This document shows, piece after piece, positions 24,007 through 35,870 of a stretch of DNA of 61,367 nt. Position 1 is the stretch's first letter, and every line of letters begins with the position of its first letter. The translations under genes and the position numbers were made by a program. The DNA comes from Basidiobolus meristosporus CBS 931.73 (lineage: Eukaryota > Basidiobolomycota > Basidiobolomycetes > Basidiobolales > Basidiobolaceae), in the NCBI GenBank assembly GCA_002104905.1, contig MCFE01000535.1, positions 1 to 61,367 on the forward strand, read 5' to 3'. The notes under the pieces were generated by a model. It did not search any database. It saw only the letters and a list, made by a program, of their open reading frames with translations, and was not told the DNA's origin.

Positions 24007-25332
24007 CTATTCCATACCTAACGCTTGCAATTCAGGAGAACAGTATTGATCATCATTCCACCAGTCATCGAAAGAAATATCGACATCTTCAGGGATGAGG
24101 ACCCGGTCCGTAACATGAACCACGCCGTTTCGTGAGATCAAGTCCGTGTACAAGATTCTAGATTCATGGTCGGCCCACAGGGTAGAGCTCTTGGAGTGTG
24201 GTCGCTTAACTTCGATTTGGATTCTTGCGCCAGAAAGCGAAGGCAGGCTCCTACTTCTGCAGACAACATATTTATTTTTCTTTATAGATTTTTCGAGCTC
24301 ACCGTGAGTAGGGACGTCGCTTACAGGCATACCACGCGAATAGTATTCAAGATGTCTGAAGCTGCTGCTGTAGGCCAATTTAGGGGACAAGTGGTGCTTG
24401 ATGATCTTTTCCAAATCCTTTCTTCCCTTCACCGAGAAAAGATATCTTAGATTTCTACAGCCTAGATTCCGAAATGCTAGATTGGTAGGTGCCAGAAATG
24501 TCAATCCCCGACTGGTCTCTAGGGTATGGTTTAAGCCCGTTTTCTGCAAAGCCAGATTGACTGCTGAGAATTTTTTCGGAAGACTGACCAATGTATCAGT
24601 GAGAACTAATGGCTCATTCAGTAGTCTTGAGATCACATGGACCACCCCATTCGACGCACGCAGGTCCGCCTCCTCAACTTCAGTCCCCTCATTCAACACT
24701 ATGAGGCCCCTGTCGTTTGAGATTTTGATCCGTTGATGTTTGCCGTGTAGCTCCGTTTCTTTGACAATAGTCTTGAGGACCCGCATATTCTTCATGTGTC
24801 TGGAGAGCACTTTGCCGGGGATTGTTTGGTACTTCAAGATCTGTGCTCAGAAGTAAAGATATGAGTAAGCTCGCATATGGGAGTGATGAGATGATTATCA
24901 GATTTGGTAACAGCGTGGGGCACTACAGCACCTTTCTAAGCTGAAAGAGTCTTCTCTCCTCATCATCGGCATCTCCGTCGCCATCTTCGTCGAGGAACTC
25001 AGCGATTGCATCGTTCGTGGGCGCAAAGAATGTAATCTAGGTAAAGCTGGTTAGAATTGGGCTGCATTGTGCAAAGTGGTAACATCATGTCTGACTTGCT
25101 CTCTGGGGTTCGTAAAATGCTCAGACAAACTACTCTCTGACGCAAGAATATCTAAAACTCGAGAGAATCTTTTATCTTTTTTCAGTAGATCGAAAATGGT
25201 GGGACTCCAACTATCCTCCTCTTGATACTTCTCCAGAGGCGCTGAAAGCACATGCTGTCTGTGCGCTGACTGGGCTATCACTGCCTGGGTGAGCAGCAGG
25301 CCCAAGGTACAATGAATAAGGTTTTTCATCAC
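24007..25332 (-). CDS. Secreted fasciclin (FAS1) domain protein
   Basis: Three exons (25332-25096, 25036-24932, 24840-24007) join in frame to 391 residues. It starts with a signal peptide (MMKNLIHCTLGLLLTQAVIAQ). Two FAS1 domains follow, each with the conserved H1 and H2 boxes: ITFFAPTNDAIAEF and NGVVHVISRLL (domain 1, about 80-215), then LTFLAPTNLAFRNL and NGVVHVTDRVL (domain 2, about 240-370). The acidic loop EDGDGDADDEE interrupts the first domain. There is no C-terminal hydrophobic tail, so it is probably secreted or vacuolar rather than GPI-anchored. FAS1 proteins act in adhesion or, in yeasts, in vacuolar/autophagy-related roles; which applies here cannot be told. Two ATG codons are adjacent; either could start. 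Confidence 0.88.
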
Positions 25333-25930
25333 TTCTGTTAGTCAAAGGGATTCTTGCTAAAGCTGAAGAGCTAAGGATCGAATGAGACAACACTCTCTTG
25401 AATATTGAAAACATGCCTACAACCGTCATTCAATTTGAAGTCACATGTGCTAAGCCACCTTGATTAACATAACAAAAGATTGGGAAATATCTCACCTTGA
25501 TTACGTCAATCCAATTATATATGATGTTTGGACTAGGAATCGACACACCCATAGAATGGCGGTATTTAATCGCTTGGTAACAGGACTAGTAGTAGTATCC
25601 AGGCAATGCTACCAAGCCACCAGACTCTTAAATCAAGCACCCATCCATACCGATTGTCAGTAAAATAAACAGGCCTTCTGTTCTTCGATGAAGTAGCTGT
25701 ATCTCCGATACCCGAACCCCAACTCACCCCCTCTGAACAAGCCATAATGTGACAACGGATAGACAACTCATGGCAACACATGGTGCCCTAGTCTAGAGGT
25801 GGGAGCAAATAACTAGCATTACAAAGACAGGAGACTGTGACATTATAAGTGATCTATCTGTATGTATTATTAATGAATAAGTGACGAGACTAGGATGATT
25901 CAAATTGGATAATGCGGCAGGTCCCCCTGG
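25333..25930. other. Intergenic between fasciclin and Orm genes
   Basis: Both flanking genes are on the minus strand, so this should hold the fasciclin promoter and the Orm 3' UTR. Frames present lack family features. Confidence 0.45.
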
Positions 25931-26629
25931 CTAGATGGAATCAGTATGGATCATGTTGAAGCCAAACAAGCGGACACGATGCATTGCTGGTAGCTTCCCA
26001 ACCAGATTGACAGTCAACGCAGTTATGTTAATTAAAAAGGTGGTCCCGTCGTAATGGGTATAATGGATACCCAGAAGGAAGCTAGATGCAAGAGAGGTGA
26101 GATTGGGCTTTTCAGCCTACAAGTGGGTCGCTTCGAACTTACAGGAGAATTGGCGCAGCAGTAAAATACTTCTTGGAGGGGGAGAATTGAGCCCCATTAT
26201 CCATCTGCTCCCATAGGGTAAGCTCATCATAAGCACCCTGATTAAACTCAAATGGGATTCCGATGATCCAATGAAATATAACAAAGCTAATCTGAAAGAA
26301 TGGACCGTTAGACGGGGCAAAAGCCACGAGTGAGTAGACTGTAATCCATACGATGTTGTAGGTGAGGTTGGTAAGTGTCCAACTCGCTTCTTTCGAGATC
26401 CCAGGAAATACACCAAAGAGCACCTTGAGGGCAACTATCAGGATTATATTGAACACCCATATCCCTTTTACATTGTGAGGCATGAGTTATGGCACGAACC
26501 TGGCGGCAACAAAAAGTCATGAACTTAGAAACCTTTATAGTTGACCCATGAGGAGTTCAGATTGGTTTGACAAGTGGTGTCAGTGTAGGCAGCATGGTTG
26601 GAGGATTTCTGGTGGGTAATCACAGGCAT
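25931..26629 (-). CDS. ORM1: Orm/ORMDL regulator of serine palmitoyltransferase
   Basis: Three exons (26629-26533, 26464-26143, 26081-25931) join in frame to 189 residues. ORMDL landmarks are unmistakable: NLNSSWVNYKG, SWTLTNLTYNIVW, FHWIIGIPFEFNQGAYD, LTLWEQMDNGAQF, PSKKYF and the HYTHYDG segment near the C-terminus. Four hydrophobic segments fit the ER-membrane topology. The N-terminus (MPVITHQKSSNHAAYTD) has Ser/Thr residues, as in yeast Orm proteins where phosphorylation relieves inhibition of serine palmitoyltransferase, but the sites are not demonstrable here. The protein restrains the first step of sphingolipid synthesis. Confidence 0.95.
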
Positions 26630-26690
26630 TAGCGAAGTTGACCGGTTGTTTCTATCTCGGAATGGCTCCTGATAAGAGACAGCAAAAGAA

Positions 26691-27083
26691 CTAAACTATG
26701 TGAAGGGAGAGAATATTCGAAGCAACCAGCTCGGGAGTCAAGTCTGCAGTAGCTTTATATCCATCATTTCCGACCTCGACTGTAAGCGCTATTCGCACAA
26801 TAAGCTTATCTTGACAACCGAGTGGAAGTGACCAAAATGGATATTGAGCCATTATTACTTGCATACCAATTAGGCGTAGACCTCGAACGTTTGATGGCCA
26901 CATCGTTTCATTGTAGAACATTGATGAAATTTTGGTCGCCAAATGGTAACTCGCTATCATTCGCAGCAATAAATTTGTCGGGACTAGATTGGCCATCGTA
27001 TATTCGAGGATCCATTCCTGCAGACCAGAAATTATTGTGTATATTTGAGATGGTTTATTGAGAGCGCTCATGTGCGCTGTCAA
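26691..27083 (-). CDS. Hypothetical 130-residue frame upstream of ORM1
   Basis: An ATG-started frame of 130 codons between the Orm start and the BAP31-like gene. No signal peptide, repeats or known motif. The opposite strand is also open for 79 codons, which weakens the case. It could equally be the Orm promoter/5' leader. Confidence 0.2.
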   Translation of the reverse strand: MTAHMSALNKPSQIYTIISGLQEWILEYTMANLVPTNLLLRMIASYHLATKISSMFYNETMWPSNVRGLRLIGMQVIMAQYPFWSLPLGCQDKLIVRIALTVEVGNDGYKATADLTPELVASNILSLHIV

Positions 27084-27137
27084 GGTGGTAGACCAGCACT
27101 GTTATGGATCACGTGCACACAATCTCGACTTCAAGTA

Positions 27138-27802
27138 TTATTTGGATAGGTGGTGCAAGGTTAGCCAATCACGCCACTTCTTGGTTTTGGTAGCCCAGCC
27201 GTCCCGAACTTTTCCAAGGCGATACTGAACCACAGGCTCATCACAAACTACTGGCTGGTCTGCGACCTGGCTTCTCGAGAGCTCACGATCCCGATGGCCC
27301 TTTTTCAGGTCATCCAGCTCGCGTAGGAGCTTGGCAATCTAACTATCTTGCTCTTTCGTATCCTGATACCGTTAAGCCGAAGGATTGGTGCAACTCCAAT
27401 TCGGCACGAAACAGCTCGATGAAGCTTGCATAGATACGGTTGATGATAAGCGAAAGGAAAAGAGTAAAGCCGACGAGATACATATTCGGTGGGCTGTTAA
27501 ACCTCTTGGCGCGGATCTGAGAGCCAATGTGAGGATCGACCAGAAGGGTTTGGTTCGTTTCCTCAGCAGCACAAATCATTCTGTTCACTGAATCAACAAA
27601 CAACACAAACACAAACAAGCCTACGAAGTAGTGGACATGTTGATTACTTTATAGATTCCCGGAATCGTGGATTTTCAGTAGCATGCCTCGTTTCCAAGAC
27701 TTCGGGAAAGGATTCCACAATAAGAATGGCCAGGTCATGGGGCGAAGTGAATTCGGAGTGCAAAAACCCTGCTCTTACCATCATTATTTCCAAAATTGTC
27801 AT
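27138..27802 (-). pseudogene. BAP31/Yet-like ER membrane protein, apparently disrupted
   Basis: Minus-strand reading gives a gapless resemblance to BAP31: PFPKSWKRGMLLKI (end of the first membrane segment), LFVFVLFVDSVNR, NMYLVGFTLFLSLIINR (the most diagnostic segment), then after a 40-nt intron (27369-27330) a coiled coil LLRELDDLKKGHRD and a stop at 27138. BAP31 proteins sit in the ER membrane with three helices and a cytosolic coiled coil and assist membrane-protein sorting. One in-frame TAA (27652-27650) interrupts the frame between the first two segments where homologues have an ordinary residue, and I could not find a legal acceptor joining the putative first exon (MTILEIMM, 27802). So this is either a pseudogene, a sequence error, or a splice form I could not see. 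Confidence 0.6.
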
Positions 27803-28630
27803 CTGAAAAGGAAGCTATAACAATCGATATGCGCGTGATGCTGGAAAATACTTTCTCTTATCTTTGCGACCACAGGGCGGAAGGTGGTTCTTTATTGCAA
27901 GGTCATGTCAGCTGATGTACGGCTTCGGATACCTCAAGAGCTCTGATGGCTGTAGCTAGTGGTATGTATAAAGTAGCTGAACGAAGCCAATATGTAAGAG
28001 GAATTGGATGTGGCGGGCTCAAGTTCGGAGGCCGAGTACTATGACGTCGTAAAGGAGAAATATTTGTATCACAGATGATCAAATTATACCAAATAAAGAC
28101 TAGTGGGATGGTCGCTGCTGTGTTGATACAAAATAGCCGAGCCATATTCTGTATCAACCTAAATAAGTGATATTAAGCTAACCAGATGCCCCAAAACAAG
28201 CAAAACATCCTGAAACTTCACAATCTAGAATACTACAGATCATTTATGGCAGAGGCCTTAGGATGATTGGTTAAGGTAAAGCGTCCCTTGAAAAGGACTC
28301 ACCCTCTTTTAGCTGAAATGTTGTTGGACTACCTGTCAACACGAGGCAGGGTTGGCAAGCTGAAAGCTAGTATCAAGCCTGTACGATGCACAACAGCGAC
28401 AACTCCTCGAAGATTCACTTTGGGATAAATATGAAGTTTATTGAGGACCGATGTTGAAGTTAAAGGTGATGAAATATGCCAAAAATGCCAAACTATTTAT
28501 ACTTGCTGACTTGACAACTTCACGGAGAATATGGAAAAAATAAATACAAAAAATTGAAGTGCGGCACCAGCCTTGAACAGTGCTAGCCAAGTTCCCAAAT
28601 ATCGGCAAGGAGAATGAAAAAACGTGCCCA
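27803..28630. other. Intergenic between BAP31-like and Zn2Cys6 genes
   Basis: No supported gene; an 84-codon minus frame at 27903-28157 could be a remnant of the BAP31-like 5' region but shows no family residues. Confidence 0.4.
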
Positions 28631-30008
28631 TTATTGAGTAAGGTAGGGCAATTCGCCGCTACTGCTACCAATACTATAGCTATTACCGCCACTGCTGCTG
28701 CTGCTGTTGCTGTTGAGTTGTAATGATGGCAACTGGAATTTAGCAAGACGACAGATAATGTAAGCTTTATCGTAGCTATCAATCTTCATTACATGGGTTC
28801 CAAAAGCGCCTCCTATCCTCATGTGTACATTGAATAGCTCGTAGCCGCCGTCCTTTCGCCTGATGTGAATGGCCTCGGTAAAATCCTCCGACATAGACGC
28901 CGGACACTTGAGCTGCTCATAGCTTTGCTTCTGGATATCGCCCGTTGATAAAGAGCAACCGAACCCTTCTTTCAATGGTGCAGAGAGGAAGCCACCTTGA
29001 AACTGATTGATTCCATTGACAACATGGTCAATGATCTGCTCACGGAGATTCTTGACCCTCTCGGTGTCAGTAGTATGAACAATGCTGTAAAAGGATTGAT
29101 TGACTAAATCTTGAGATGTGTAACCTAAAAGTTCATGGTACTCCTCGGAGATCATGGCACAGTCCATCTTGAAATCTAACATCATAATAAAGTCACCCTC
29201 TTCAGATGAACGAGTAGTGGAACTGTCAAGAGAGTGCTTATCCTCCATTTGCTTAGCTGGCTCGTAAATGTTGTATTGCTTTGGCACCGACTTGTCAGAG
29301 CTGCTGAGAGTTTGGAATCGGGAATGGTTCGAAACATTCATACCAGGCTTTGGCGAGGAAGCATGGGTCTGGAGGGAGGGTTGGTTTGGAGGCGGTCCGT
29401 ACATGTCACCGCGCTGAGACGAGCCATGTCTATAAATCACCGGTTGCTTGTCGCTTGGAGCCGCAGGATTTGATTGAAACATGCAATTACGGACCTCAGA
29501 CTGAGCGTCAAAAGTGGTCGGAGTGAGGTGGATTATTTGGGAGTACTTGGAGTCATGTAGATACGACTCGGACTTCTTGTCCTTGATCTTGGGTCTGCCA
29601 CGTTTCTTGTGTTGGATGTCTACACAAGTATCCGTTTTACCCATGGCCAAACACCTTTTGCAAGGTCTGGAAACTATCAATTTATCAGTCAAGGGAAAAG
29701 GGGAAGGTGAACCAAGATTTTGCAAACGTACCATCACAAGCAAGGTGCGCCTTCTTGCAGTTTGCGCAGGCGCTGGGGACATGTGTTTTGTTGTTCTTTT
29801 TGGAGCTGCCACCCTTATTGGGTTCGGAAGAACTGCTTTCATCGGAGCTTGATTTTCTCGCCTTCGTACGAATTTTGTTCTCAGGGCAAGAACTACTTTC
29901 ATTCGAGCGCTTCAAAGGGTTTTCTGAAGACCAGGGAGACTCTCTTTGAGGTGGATTCGTTTCGGGTGCTGCATGTGAGCCAAAGAATTTGCCTTGCTCT
30001 CTCTCCAT
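28631..30008 (-). CDS. Zn2Cys6 transcription factor with PAS domain
   Basis: Two exons (30008-29732 and 29673-28631) join in frame to 439 residues; the 58-bp intron splits the zinc cluster. The binuclear cluster is C-x2-C-x6-C, then C-x2-C-x7-C (CANCKKAHLACD, RPCKRCLAMGKTDTC), followed by the basic linker QHKKRGRPK that contacts DNA in this class. Residues about 240-370 form a PAS fold (FIMMLDFKMDCAMISEEYHE, LLGYTSQDL, FYSIVHTTD, then HIRRKDGGYELFNVHM). The C-terminus is Ser/Asn-rich, encoded by a CTG/TTG-type triplet run at about 28690-28716. The cluster resembles Ert1/AcuK-type and related PAS regulators of carbon metabolism, but target genes and ligand are unknown. Located in the nucleus by inference. 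Confidence 0.88.
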
Positions 30009-32079
30009 TGTGCAGAGTATGTAGGGAAGCGAGTATAGGTACTGAGTATTAAAAGTAAAATTCTATGTTTTGCGAGCTCAGCTCTAGCCTAACTTAGTAT
30101 CACGGTCAAAGTAAAGGGAATCGGTGTATATTTGTATGAATGAGCGGAGAGGGCAGCCTCAACCGGTACCAATAAGAGCAATATAAGTAGATTTAAAATC
30201 GCAACAAGAAAAAGGATTGAAAAGAATGGAAAACCACAAACCTGTCACATGTGGATAAGTACCCTCTTATGCAACTGGCCACAACGAAATTATGGGGTAC
30301 CACCTACTGTTTAAGATAATTGCCAGAGCGCAGCCAATTATGAGCCACCTTGATGAAGCGCATCCTTGCGGGCCAATGGAAGCCAGAAAACAATCCCATC
30401 AGCGTAAGATCGATCTACGCTTGGAATGATTTCTGAGATTTTTCTATCGAAGAGCAAACTGGGAAATTCTCAATGAAACATCCCGATTATCCAATGGATT
30501 CCCATGTATCCGGAATGTACTTCCAATGTCCCAAACGATCTAGTTTGACCAGAAGAGTACGCTGGCCATATCAACAATCTGCCGTCGGAAAATTGTGCAG
30601 ACTAATTTCGCCAAGTAGCACACAGAGATGACGAGGAAGCGAGACAGGGAATGAACCACGGATCATCTGGATAGACAATCAGAGCGGCCACATGCACCCC
30701 GTAGAGAAATTTCCCGATCTTTGACGACCTAAACATAAAGGGAAAGCCCGTTGCTGTGTTGGGAGTCCAACGACTGCTTATCACATGTAGAGGGCCCTGA
30801 GGCTCTGCAAGCAAGGAATTCTCCCATTGATGTAAGAGAACTAAACCAAGTTTGATCAAAGCTTACTCATGACTGATCGCTACCCTGGATTGGCCAAAGT
30901 AGTCTCAGTACTGACAAAACAGTCGATTGAGTTATTAGCCGAGCTGCATTTCCGCTGGATGAGAAACCCGGCCAATTGCCGCGGGCAGGCGATTTTGGGG
31001 GGTGGGTGAGGCCAAGAATACTCCAAGCGGCTTGGAGATTCGAAGGCTGCTTTTGGGCATTGCATTGCATTATTCCTGAACCCCAGCGGGATACAGCTGA
31101 TTTAATGAAGATGACTGATACGAATTCGCGCTAATAATCGGTCTTGTGATGGGCCAACCAGCAGCCCGTGGATTGAGTATTTCCCCTTTCTTGGTCAGAC
31201 GATCTAAATCTAGTAAAATCCTCCGAAACACCAAACCAATTACTACCACTGTGTTTCGTCCAGTTAGGAAATCAACCTGCAATGTGTCTCCAACCTTCGT
31301 ACTCAGTTGGAACAATCATCGGAACATCCGGCCTACACAATAGGGTCTTAGTATCCAGGTACTCCTTGATCTAGAATATTGCCCATTATCTTGATTAGAT
31401 CAGGTATCTACCGCCAACCCATGCGGCCAGGTGGCATGGATATAGGATATCGCTTGCACCATCCTTTCGACCGGGGTGGTGGCCGAATTCGTGGGATTTC
31501 ATGGACAGCCAACTGGCACTGCAATATGTCCATATGGGTAATTTCAGGCTAGGATTGCTGGGGATAGTGCCATCTCATGAAAGATGGCATGTACCTGATT
31601 TCGAGGGTTGCAGCCAGGTTTGGTTGATGGATGCAAATGCGTCCATTACGGAATGTGGGTAGCTAAAGGCAACCGTTAATCATGCCATTTGGGGACCGCT
31701 TGGCGATAAGTGTACCCATGGCTCTCACAGTTGATGATCTGGCGGTGCATCCAACTAATCATCGGTGCTGCCATGCTTGGACACATCATTACCGAGCGTC
31801 AACCTTCCGAGAATCGAGGCAATCATGGATGCCAGCGCGGAGGATGTTTCACTGGCCGGCTCAGCCATTGGTCTTCTCATCACGCGCCACCTTCATACAA
31901 AATAGAGTTCACCATCACGTCCGCTTCCAGTGCGCGCAGTGATTGGATACCCTGCTCCCACTCGGCGACTGGATTGGTAGACAATTGATGAATTCATGGA
32001 TGATTTCGACTCAGGGGAAGATGAAGAGCTTCACTAAGTTTCTGGCTACGAACCGTCCGAAATTTTCAGTCTCAAAGCC
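30009..32079. other. 2 kb intergenic region, divergent promoters
   Basis: Separates the divergent Zn2Cys6-PAS and DEK-like genes. Minus frames at 30602-30859 and 31070-31315 are open, but I found no domain and no convincing splice partners. A possible extra upstream exon of the DEK-like gene (acidic MDDFDSGEDEEL, near 31994) ends in a stop before any donor. Confidence 0.4.
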
Positions 32080-33586
32080 ATGTCGTCTGCTACGTCGGAT
32101 TCGCCTGAGAAAAAACTCCCAAACAGAAGCTCGGGCAGAATAAAAGCCAAGACCGGTGGCATCTCTTTGATGTCATTGGAGGAAGGTACGGCTGTTTTGT
32201 GTGTGTGACTGCTAGTTATGCTCTCCTAGCTGACGAAATGCGTTAGCCTATACCCCAAGAAAAACCAGAGAGAGAAAAAACGTAGAGCTTCATGAGCCTG
32301 GTCAAGAATCCCCCACCAAAAAGGCCATTCTTTATAAAGTCGGTTGCTTCATTGGTATCTAACGAAAGGCAAATTTCCTAACCATTTGGTCTTGTTGGCA
32401 AAAGGGCCCAGGAACCCCTTTGAAAGATATACCACGAGGTGGTTGTCGCGAGTTTCTCTTAAACTTCGGCTTGCCTTCTAATATCTGTTCTAGTTGCGTC
32501 CAAGATCCATTCGCGAAAAGGCAAAGACTACACTCTGTATGCTCTTCATAGGTTCCTATTCGGCAGAACCAGAAGGAAGCCGAACGTAAAGGAGGACCTA
32601 GGGCGTTTTAGGGGAATTACTTTTCAAAACCTGGCAAGTCGTATGCTAGTTTTTGGCCACTGGGTGTGCGTTATTAAACCTTGGGATGAAATGCAATTTC
32701 CAGGAAGAGGAGGACGTGTATTGGAACAAGTTAGAGAAGTGGACAGTCGAGACATGTAAGGATGTTTGTGATGTGCTCGACCTACCGTTCCCCAACAACA
32801 AGGTTACTCTCAATCATGTTTATCAACGCGTGGAGAAATATGGAATTAATAGATGGGCACTTGCATTTTGCTGATAGAACGATCTTCACAATTTTATTAT
32901 GGATTTCCTCAAAAGCCCTATGCCTCGAGAAGTAACTGACGTCCAGGTAAGAGTACATTCAGAAGTGTGAGTGCTCGAACAGTAACATTAATGCGTGAGG
33001 CAGGAGGAGTGCAGCATCCAGATATCCCCCTTCTCATACTTTGTCCGGGAGAAGCGCGGGGAGTTAATCAAGAATGATCCTGACAAGTCACTCGAAGATA
33101 TTCAAAAAGAACTTGTAGCGCTCTGGGATTCACTTCCTAACGAAGAGAAGACCATATATCAAACCCAAAACCCGAATGAGACACCTACCAAAAAGCGTAA
33201 ATATACCAAACGAGTCGACAAAAAGCCCACTACAGTGGCCGATCAGACTTCTCCAGCTAAGCGTGGTCGCAAACCCAGAAATACGTATGATTCGCCAGTT
33301 TCTAATCAGAAGAAGCGTAGACCAAAGACCAAGGAGATGGTAGACAGTGATGAAGAGGTGAATTCCCCCATTGGCTCCCTGTTACAGCGGTCGCTAACTT
33401 GAATATCATTTAAGGAGCAAAGCAAAACAATCCCGGCCGAACCAGTCAAGGGCGGTCATGATGAAGGTAATTAGAATGTGGCTTGCCTTCCGACCGAATG
33501 AGCGTCTAATGCATCAATTCCTAGTTGGGAAGCTGGAGGACAGCGCATTGGAGGGCGACGAGGGAGGTGCCTCGGATCACAAGTAG
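32080..33586 (+). CDS. DEK-like chromatin protein with C-terminal HMG box
   Basis: Nine exons (32080-32185, 32247-32338, 32405-32438, 32494-32633, 32704-32802, 32878-32946, 33004-33357, 33415-33466, 33525-33586) join in frame to 335 residues. After a basic/Ser N-terminus the middle follows the DEK layout: KAILYKGPGTPLKDIP, YALHRFLFGRTRRK, VKEDLGRFRGITF, then KWTVETCKDVCDVLDL and a DFLKSPMPRE segment. Residues about 187-240 read as an HMG box (SPFSYFVREKRGELIKNDP, LVALWDSLPNEEKTIYQ). Lys/Arg-rich stretches with GRKPR AT-hook-like and KKRKYTKR motifs follow, then an acidic tail. DEK proteins bind and bend DNA and chaperone histones in the nucleus. One intron (32634-32703) is GC-AG. The start is the first ATG of the continuous model; an extra 5' exon is possible. 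Confidence 0.82.
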
Positions 33587-34300
33587 TGGTTGAACCTAAT
33601 TCGGATGACTGCTTAGTCATCTTGCTTCCAATTTTGCATTCGATATTCATGTAAATCGCGCTTCAGTGTCAACCTGTTGATCACTCTAATCAAATTTTAC
33701 CAATCACTGGCGTACCTCTGCTTACCAATAAATTAATTTGCTCGGTGGCAATGTCCGCAGCTGGTTGGGAAGTGCTGCCCCGCTCAATCCAGATTGCGCT
33801 CCTAAGAGCAAGGGGGTTCTATCTCATCTGCGATCGGCCGATGATGCCAATGTGCGTTCAGCAGTGTACCATTTCGAGAACGTGCTGAAACCCAGCAAAT
33901 GCGGTGTGCCCATCAAGCCGCTGAAGTTGGGGAGGCACTGCCGCCTTGGAAGTGTGGGTAACCTCGATCCAGGCTGTGTTGTCTGGGTGTTATGGTTGTT
34001 CCACCTTGGCACCTGACAACTGGATTCGTAAGCTACAATGGCTCTACAGCATACGTGGTGCACATCTGAGTCGTATCGTCGCATATCCGCATCGTATTGG
34101 CCCACTCGACCCCGTCATGTTGAGGGGCGCATGACGGTTACTGACCGCGGGTTTGGCTGCCTACTCCAGGCTGCCCGCGGCTGACTTGGATGACGTCATG
34201 GTCAACGTTTGTGCAGTAGCCTACTGGTGAATCATAAATCTTATCACAGTTTAGGTGAGATGATTCCAAGATTCCTTCAAACCAGCATAGATTATTCACC
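33587..34300. other. Intergenic; no supportable gene
   Basis: Frames at 33738-34016 (+) and 33824-34105 (-) overlap on opposite strands and lack ATG or domain support. Probably the promoter of the PAF-AH gene. Confidence 0.4.
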
Positions 34301-35687
34301 ATGGCAAAGAGCCAGGAAACTTCCGACCACAGAACCACAGACGTGCTTCCCGAAGAGGCCGAGGTTAGCTCAACGAAATGGAGCCTGGCTTCCTGGGTTC
34401 CGAAGTTCCCCGCTCTCCCGAAGTATACCGGCTCCTTTTCCGTTGGCTGCGCTGATTTGACCTGGTCTTATTTGAAGGAAAGACAGCCGTTCGAGGAGGC
34501 GGAGGAGACAGCCACCGCTCAGGATAACATTCGACACATGATAACCAGGTTGTACTATCCAGCCGAGGTTACTGCAGCTGAAAGAACCGCTAAGTGGCTA
34601 CCCTCACCCAGCTCAGTTTACGCCCAAGGTTAGTTTTTGTTGGTCGCGCCAATCTTGATTTCCCTCCTTAGTAATGCTATCCCAAACAGGCTACGGGGAT
34701 TTCAAGAAGCTTCCCCGGTGGCTGTCCATCCCAGTGGTGGTTGGGATGCTCTCATTCACTTCCATACATGCCTTTATAGAAGCAAAGCTACCAGCTACAG
34801 GCCCTTTCACCAATCCAGCTAAAAAGCATCAATTTCCCGTTGTTATCTTCTCGCATGGCCTGGGGGGTTGTAGAACCACGTATTCGTCAATCTGTGGAGA
34901 AATCGCTTCCCACGGATTTGTCGTGTGCGCTATTGAGCATCGGGATGGCACGGCAAACGCCTCCGCACTTCCGGATACTGGGAAAGACACAGTCACATAC
35001 CGTTGGCCACCGGTGAATGACACAGATGCCGAATACCAGTTTCGTCGCGGACAGCTGCTCTTTCGAGTCTCCGAGGTTCAGCAAACCATCCAAATGTTAC
35101 AACGGCTGAACAACGGGGAAAACATCGAGGAGGGAAAGGCGCGCACAGAAAGTGAGTCCCAGTTCCAAAACAGACTCGATTTCAGTAATGTCGTCATGGC
35201 GGGCCATAGCTTTGGGGCTGCTACGACAGTGGAGACACTGCGAACAGAAAAATCTTTCTTCAGATGCGGGATTCTCCTTGATCCATGGGTTTTTGCCCTG
35301 GAGCATGAGTCTAGCAATTGGAGAGGTGGGCTTGTGCCTACACTGGACAAGCCGGTGTTAACCATCAACTCCGAAGGGTTTACGAATTGGAAAGAAAGCT
35401 TCGACATATTGCTTCCTTTCCTCAATGCGAACCGAGAGCGTTCACGGTCGCCGTTTCTCACCGTAAAGGAGTCCCGCCATATGAATCAGAGCGACTTTCC
35501 TATCCTCTTTCGGACGGTATATGGGCTTAAAGATAAGTTTAGTGGGAAAATTGATCCTGAAGTCGCGATCAATCTTAACAATCGCGCGATACTTCAGTTC
35601 TTACGGAATACTGTTGTAGAGTTCGGCCAGTTCCTCCCTAATGATGAGCAAATCCTTTCCAAGGAGCCAAGCCTAATTACCCATTAA
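34301..35687 (+). CDS. Platelet-activating-factor acetylhydrolase/PLA2G7-type phospholipase
   Basis: Two exons (34301-34628, 34690-35687) join in frame to 441 residues; the ATG has a strong context (caccATGG). Alpha/beta-hydrolase landmarks: oxyanion loop FSHGLGGCRTTYSSICGEIA, nucleophile elbow GHSFGAAT (Ser about 283), Asp in GILLDPWVF, and a late His in ESRHMNQSDFP. N-terminal signatures of the family are FSVGCADLTW and RLYYPAE. The family hydrolyses short or oxidised sn-2 acyl chains of phospholipids. There is no signal peptide, so a cytosolic or membrane-associated enzyme is likely. This is the last ordinary gene before the transposon-filled half. Confidence 0.93.
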
Positions 35688-35870
35688 TTTCAAACTGTTT
35701 GTGGATAGATTTTTCATCTCTACAACAGCCCGACTAAAGTGATGTTTTCAACTGTCTATCCAACCACAAATTGCCTTGTTAAATATATGATCTTGGTGTA
35801 AGGTTTGTTGAAGTCCATGATTTACCACACCATGTGCCTTGGTATTATCTGGCACATAATTTTGTACTGT

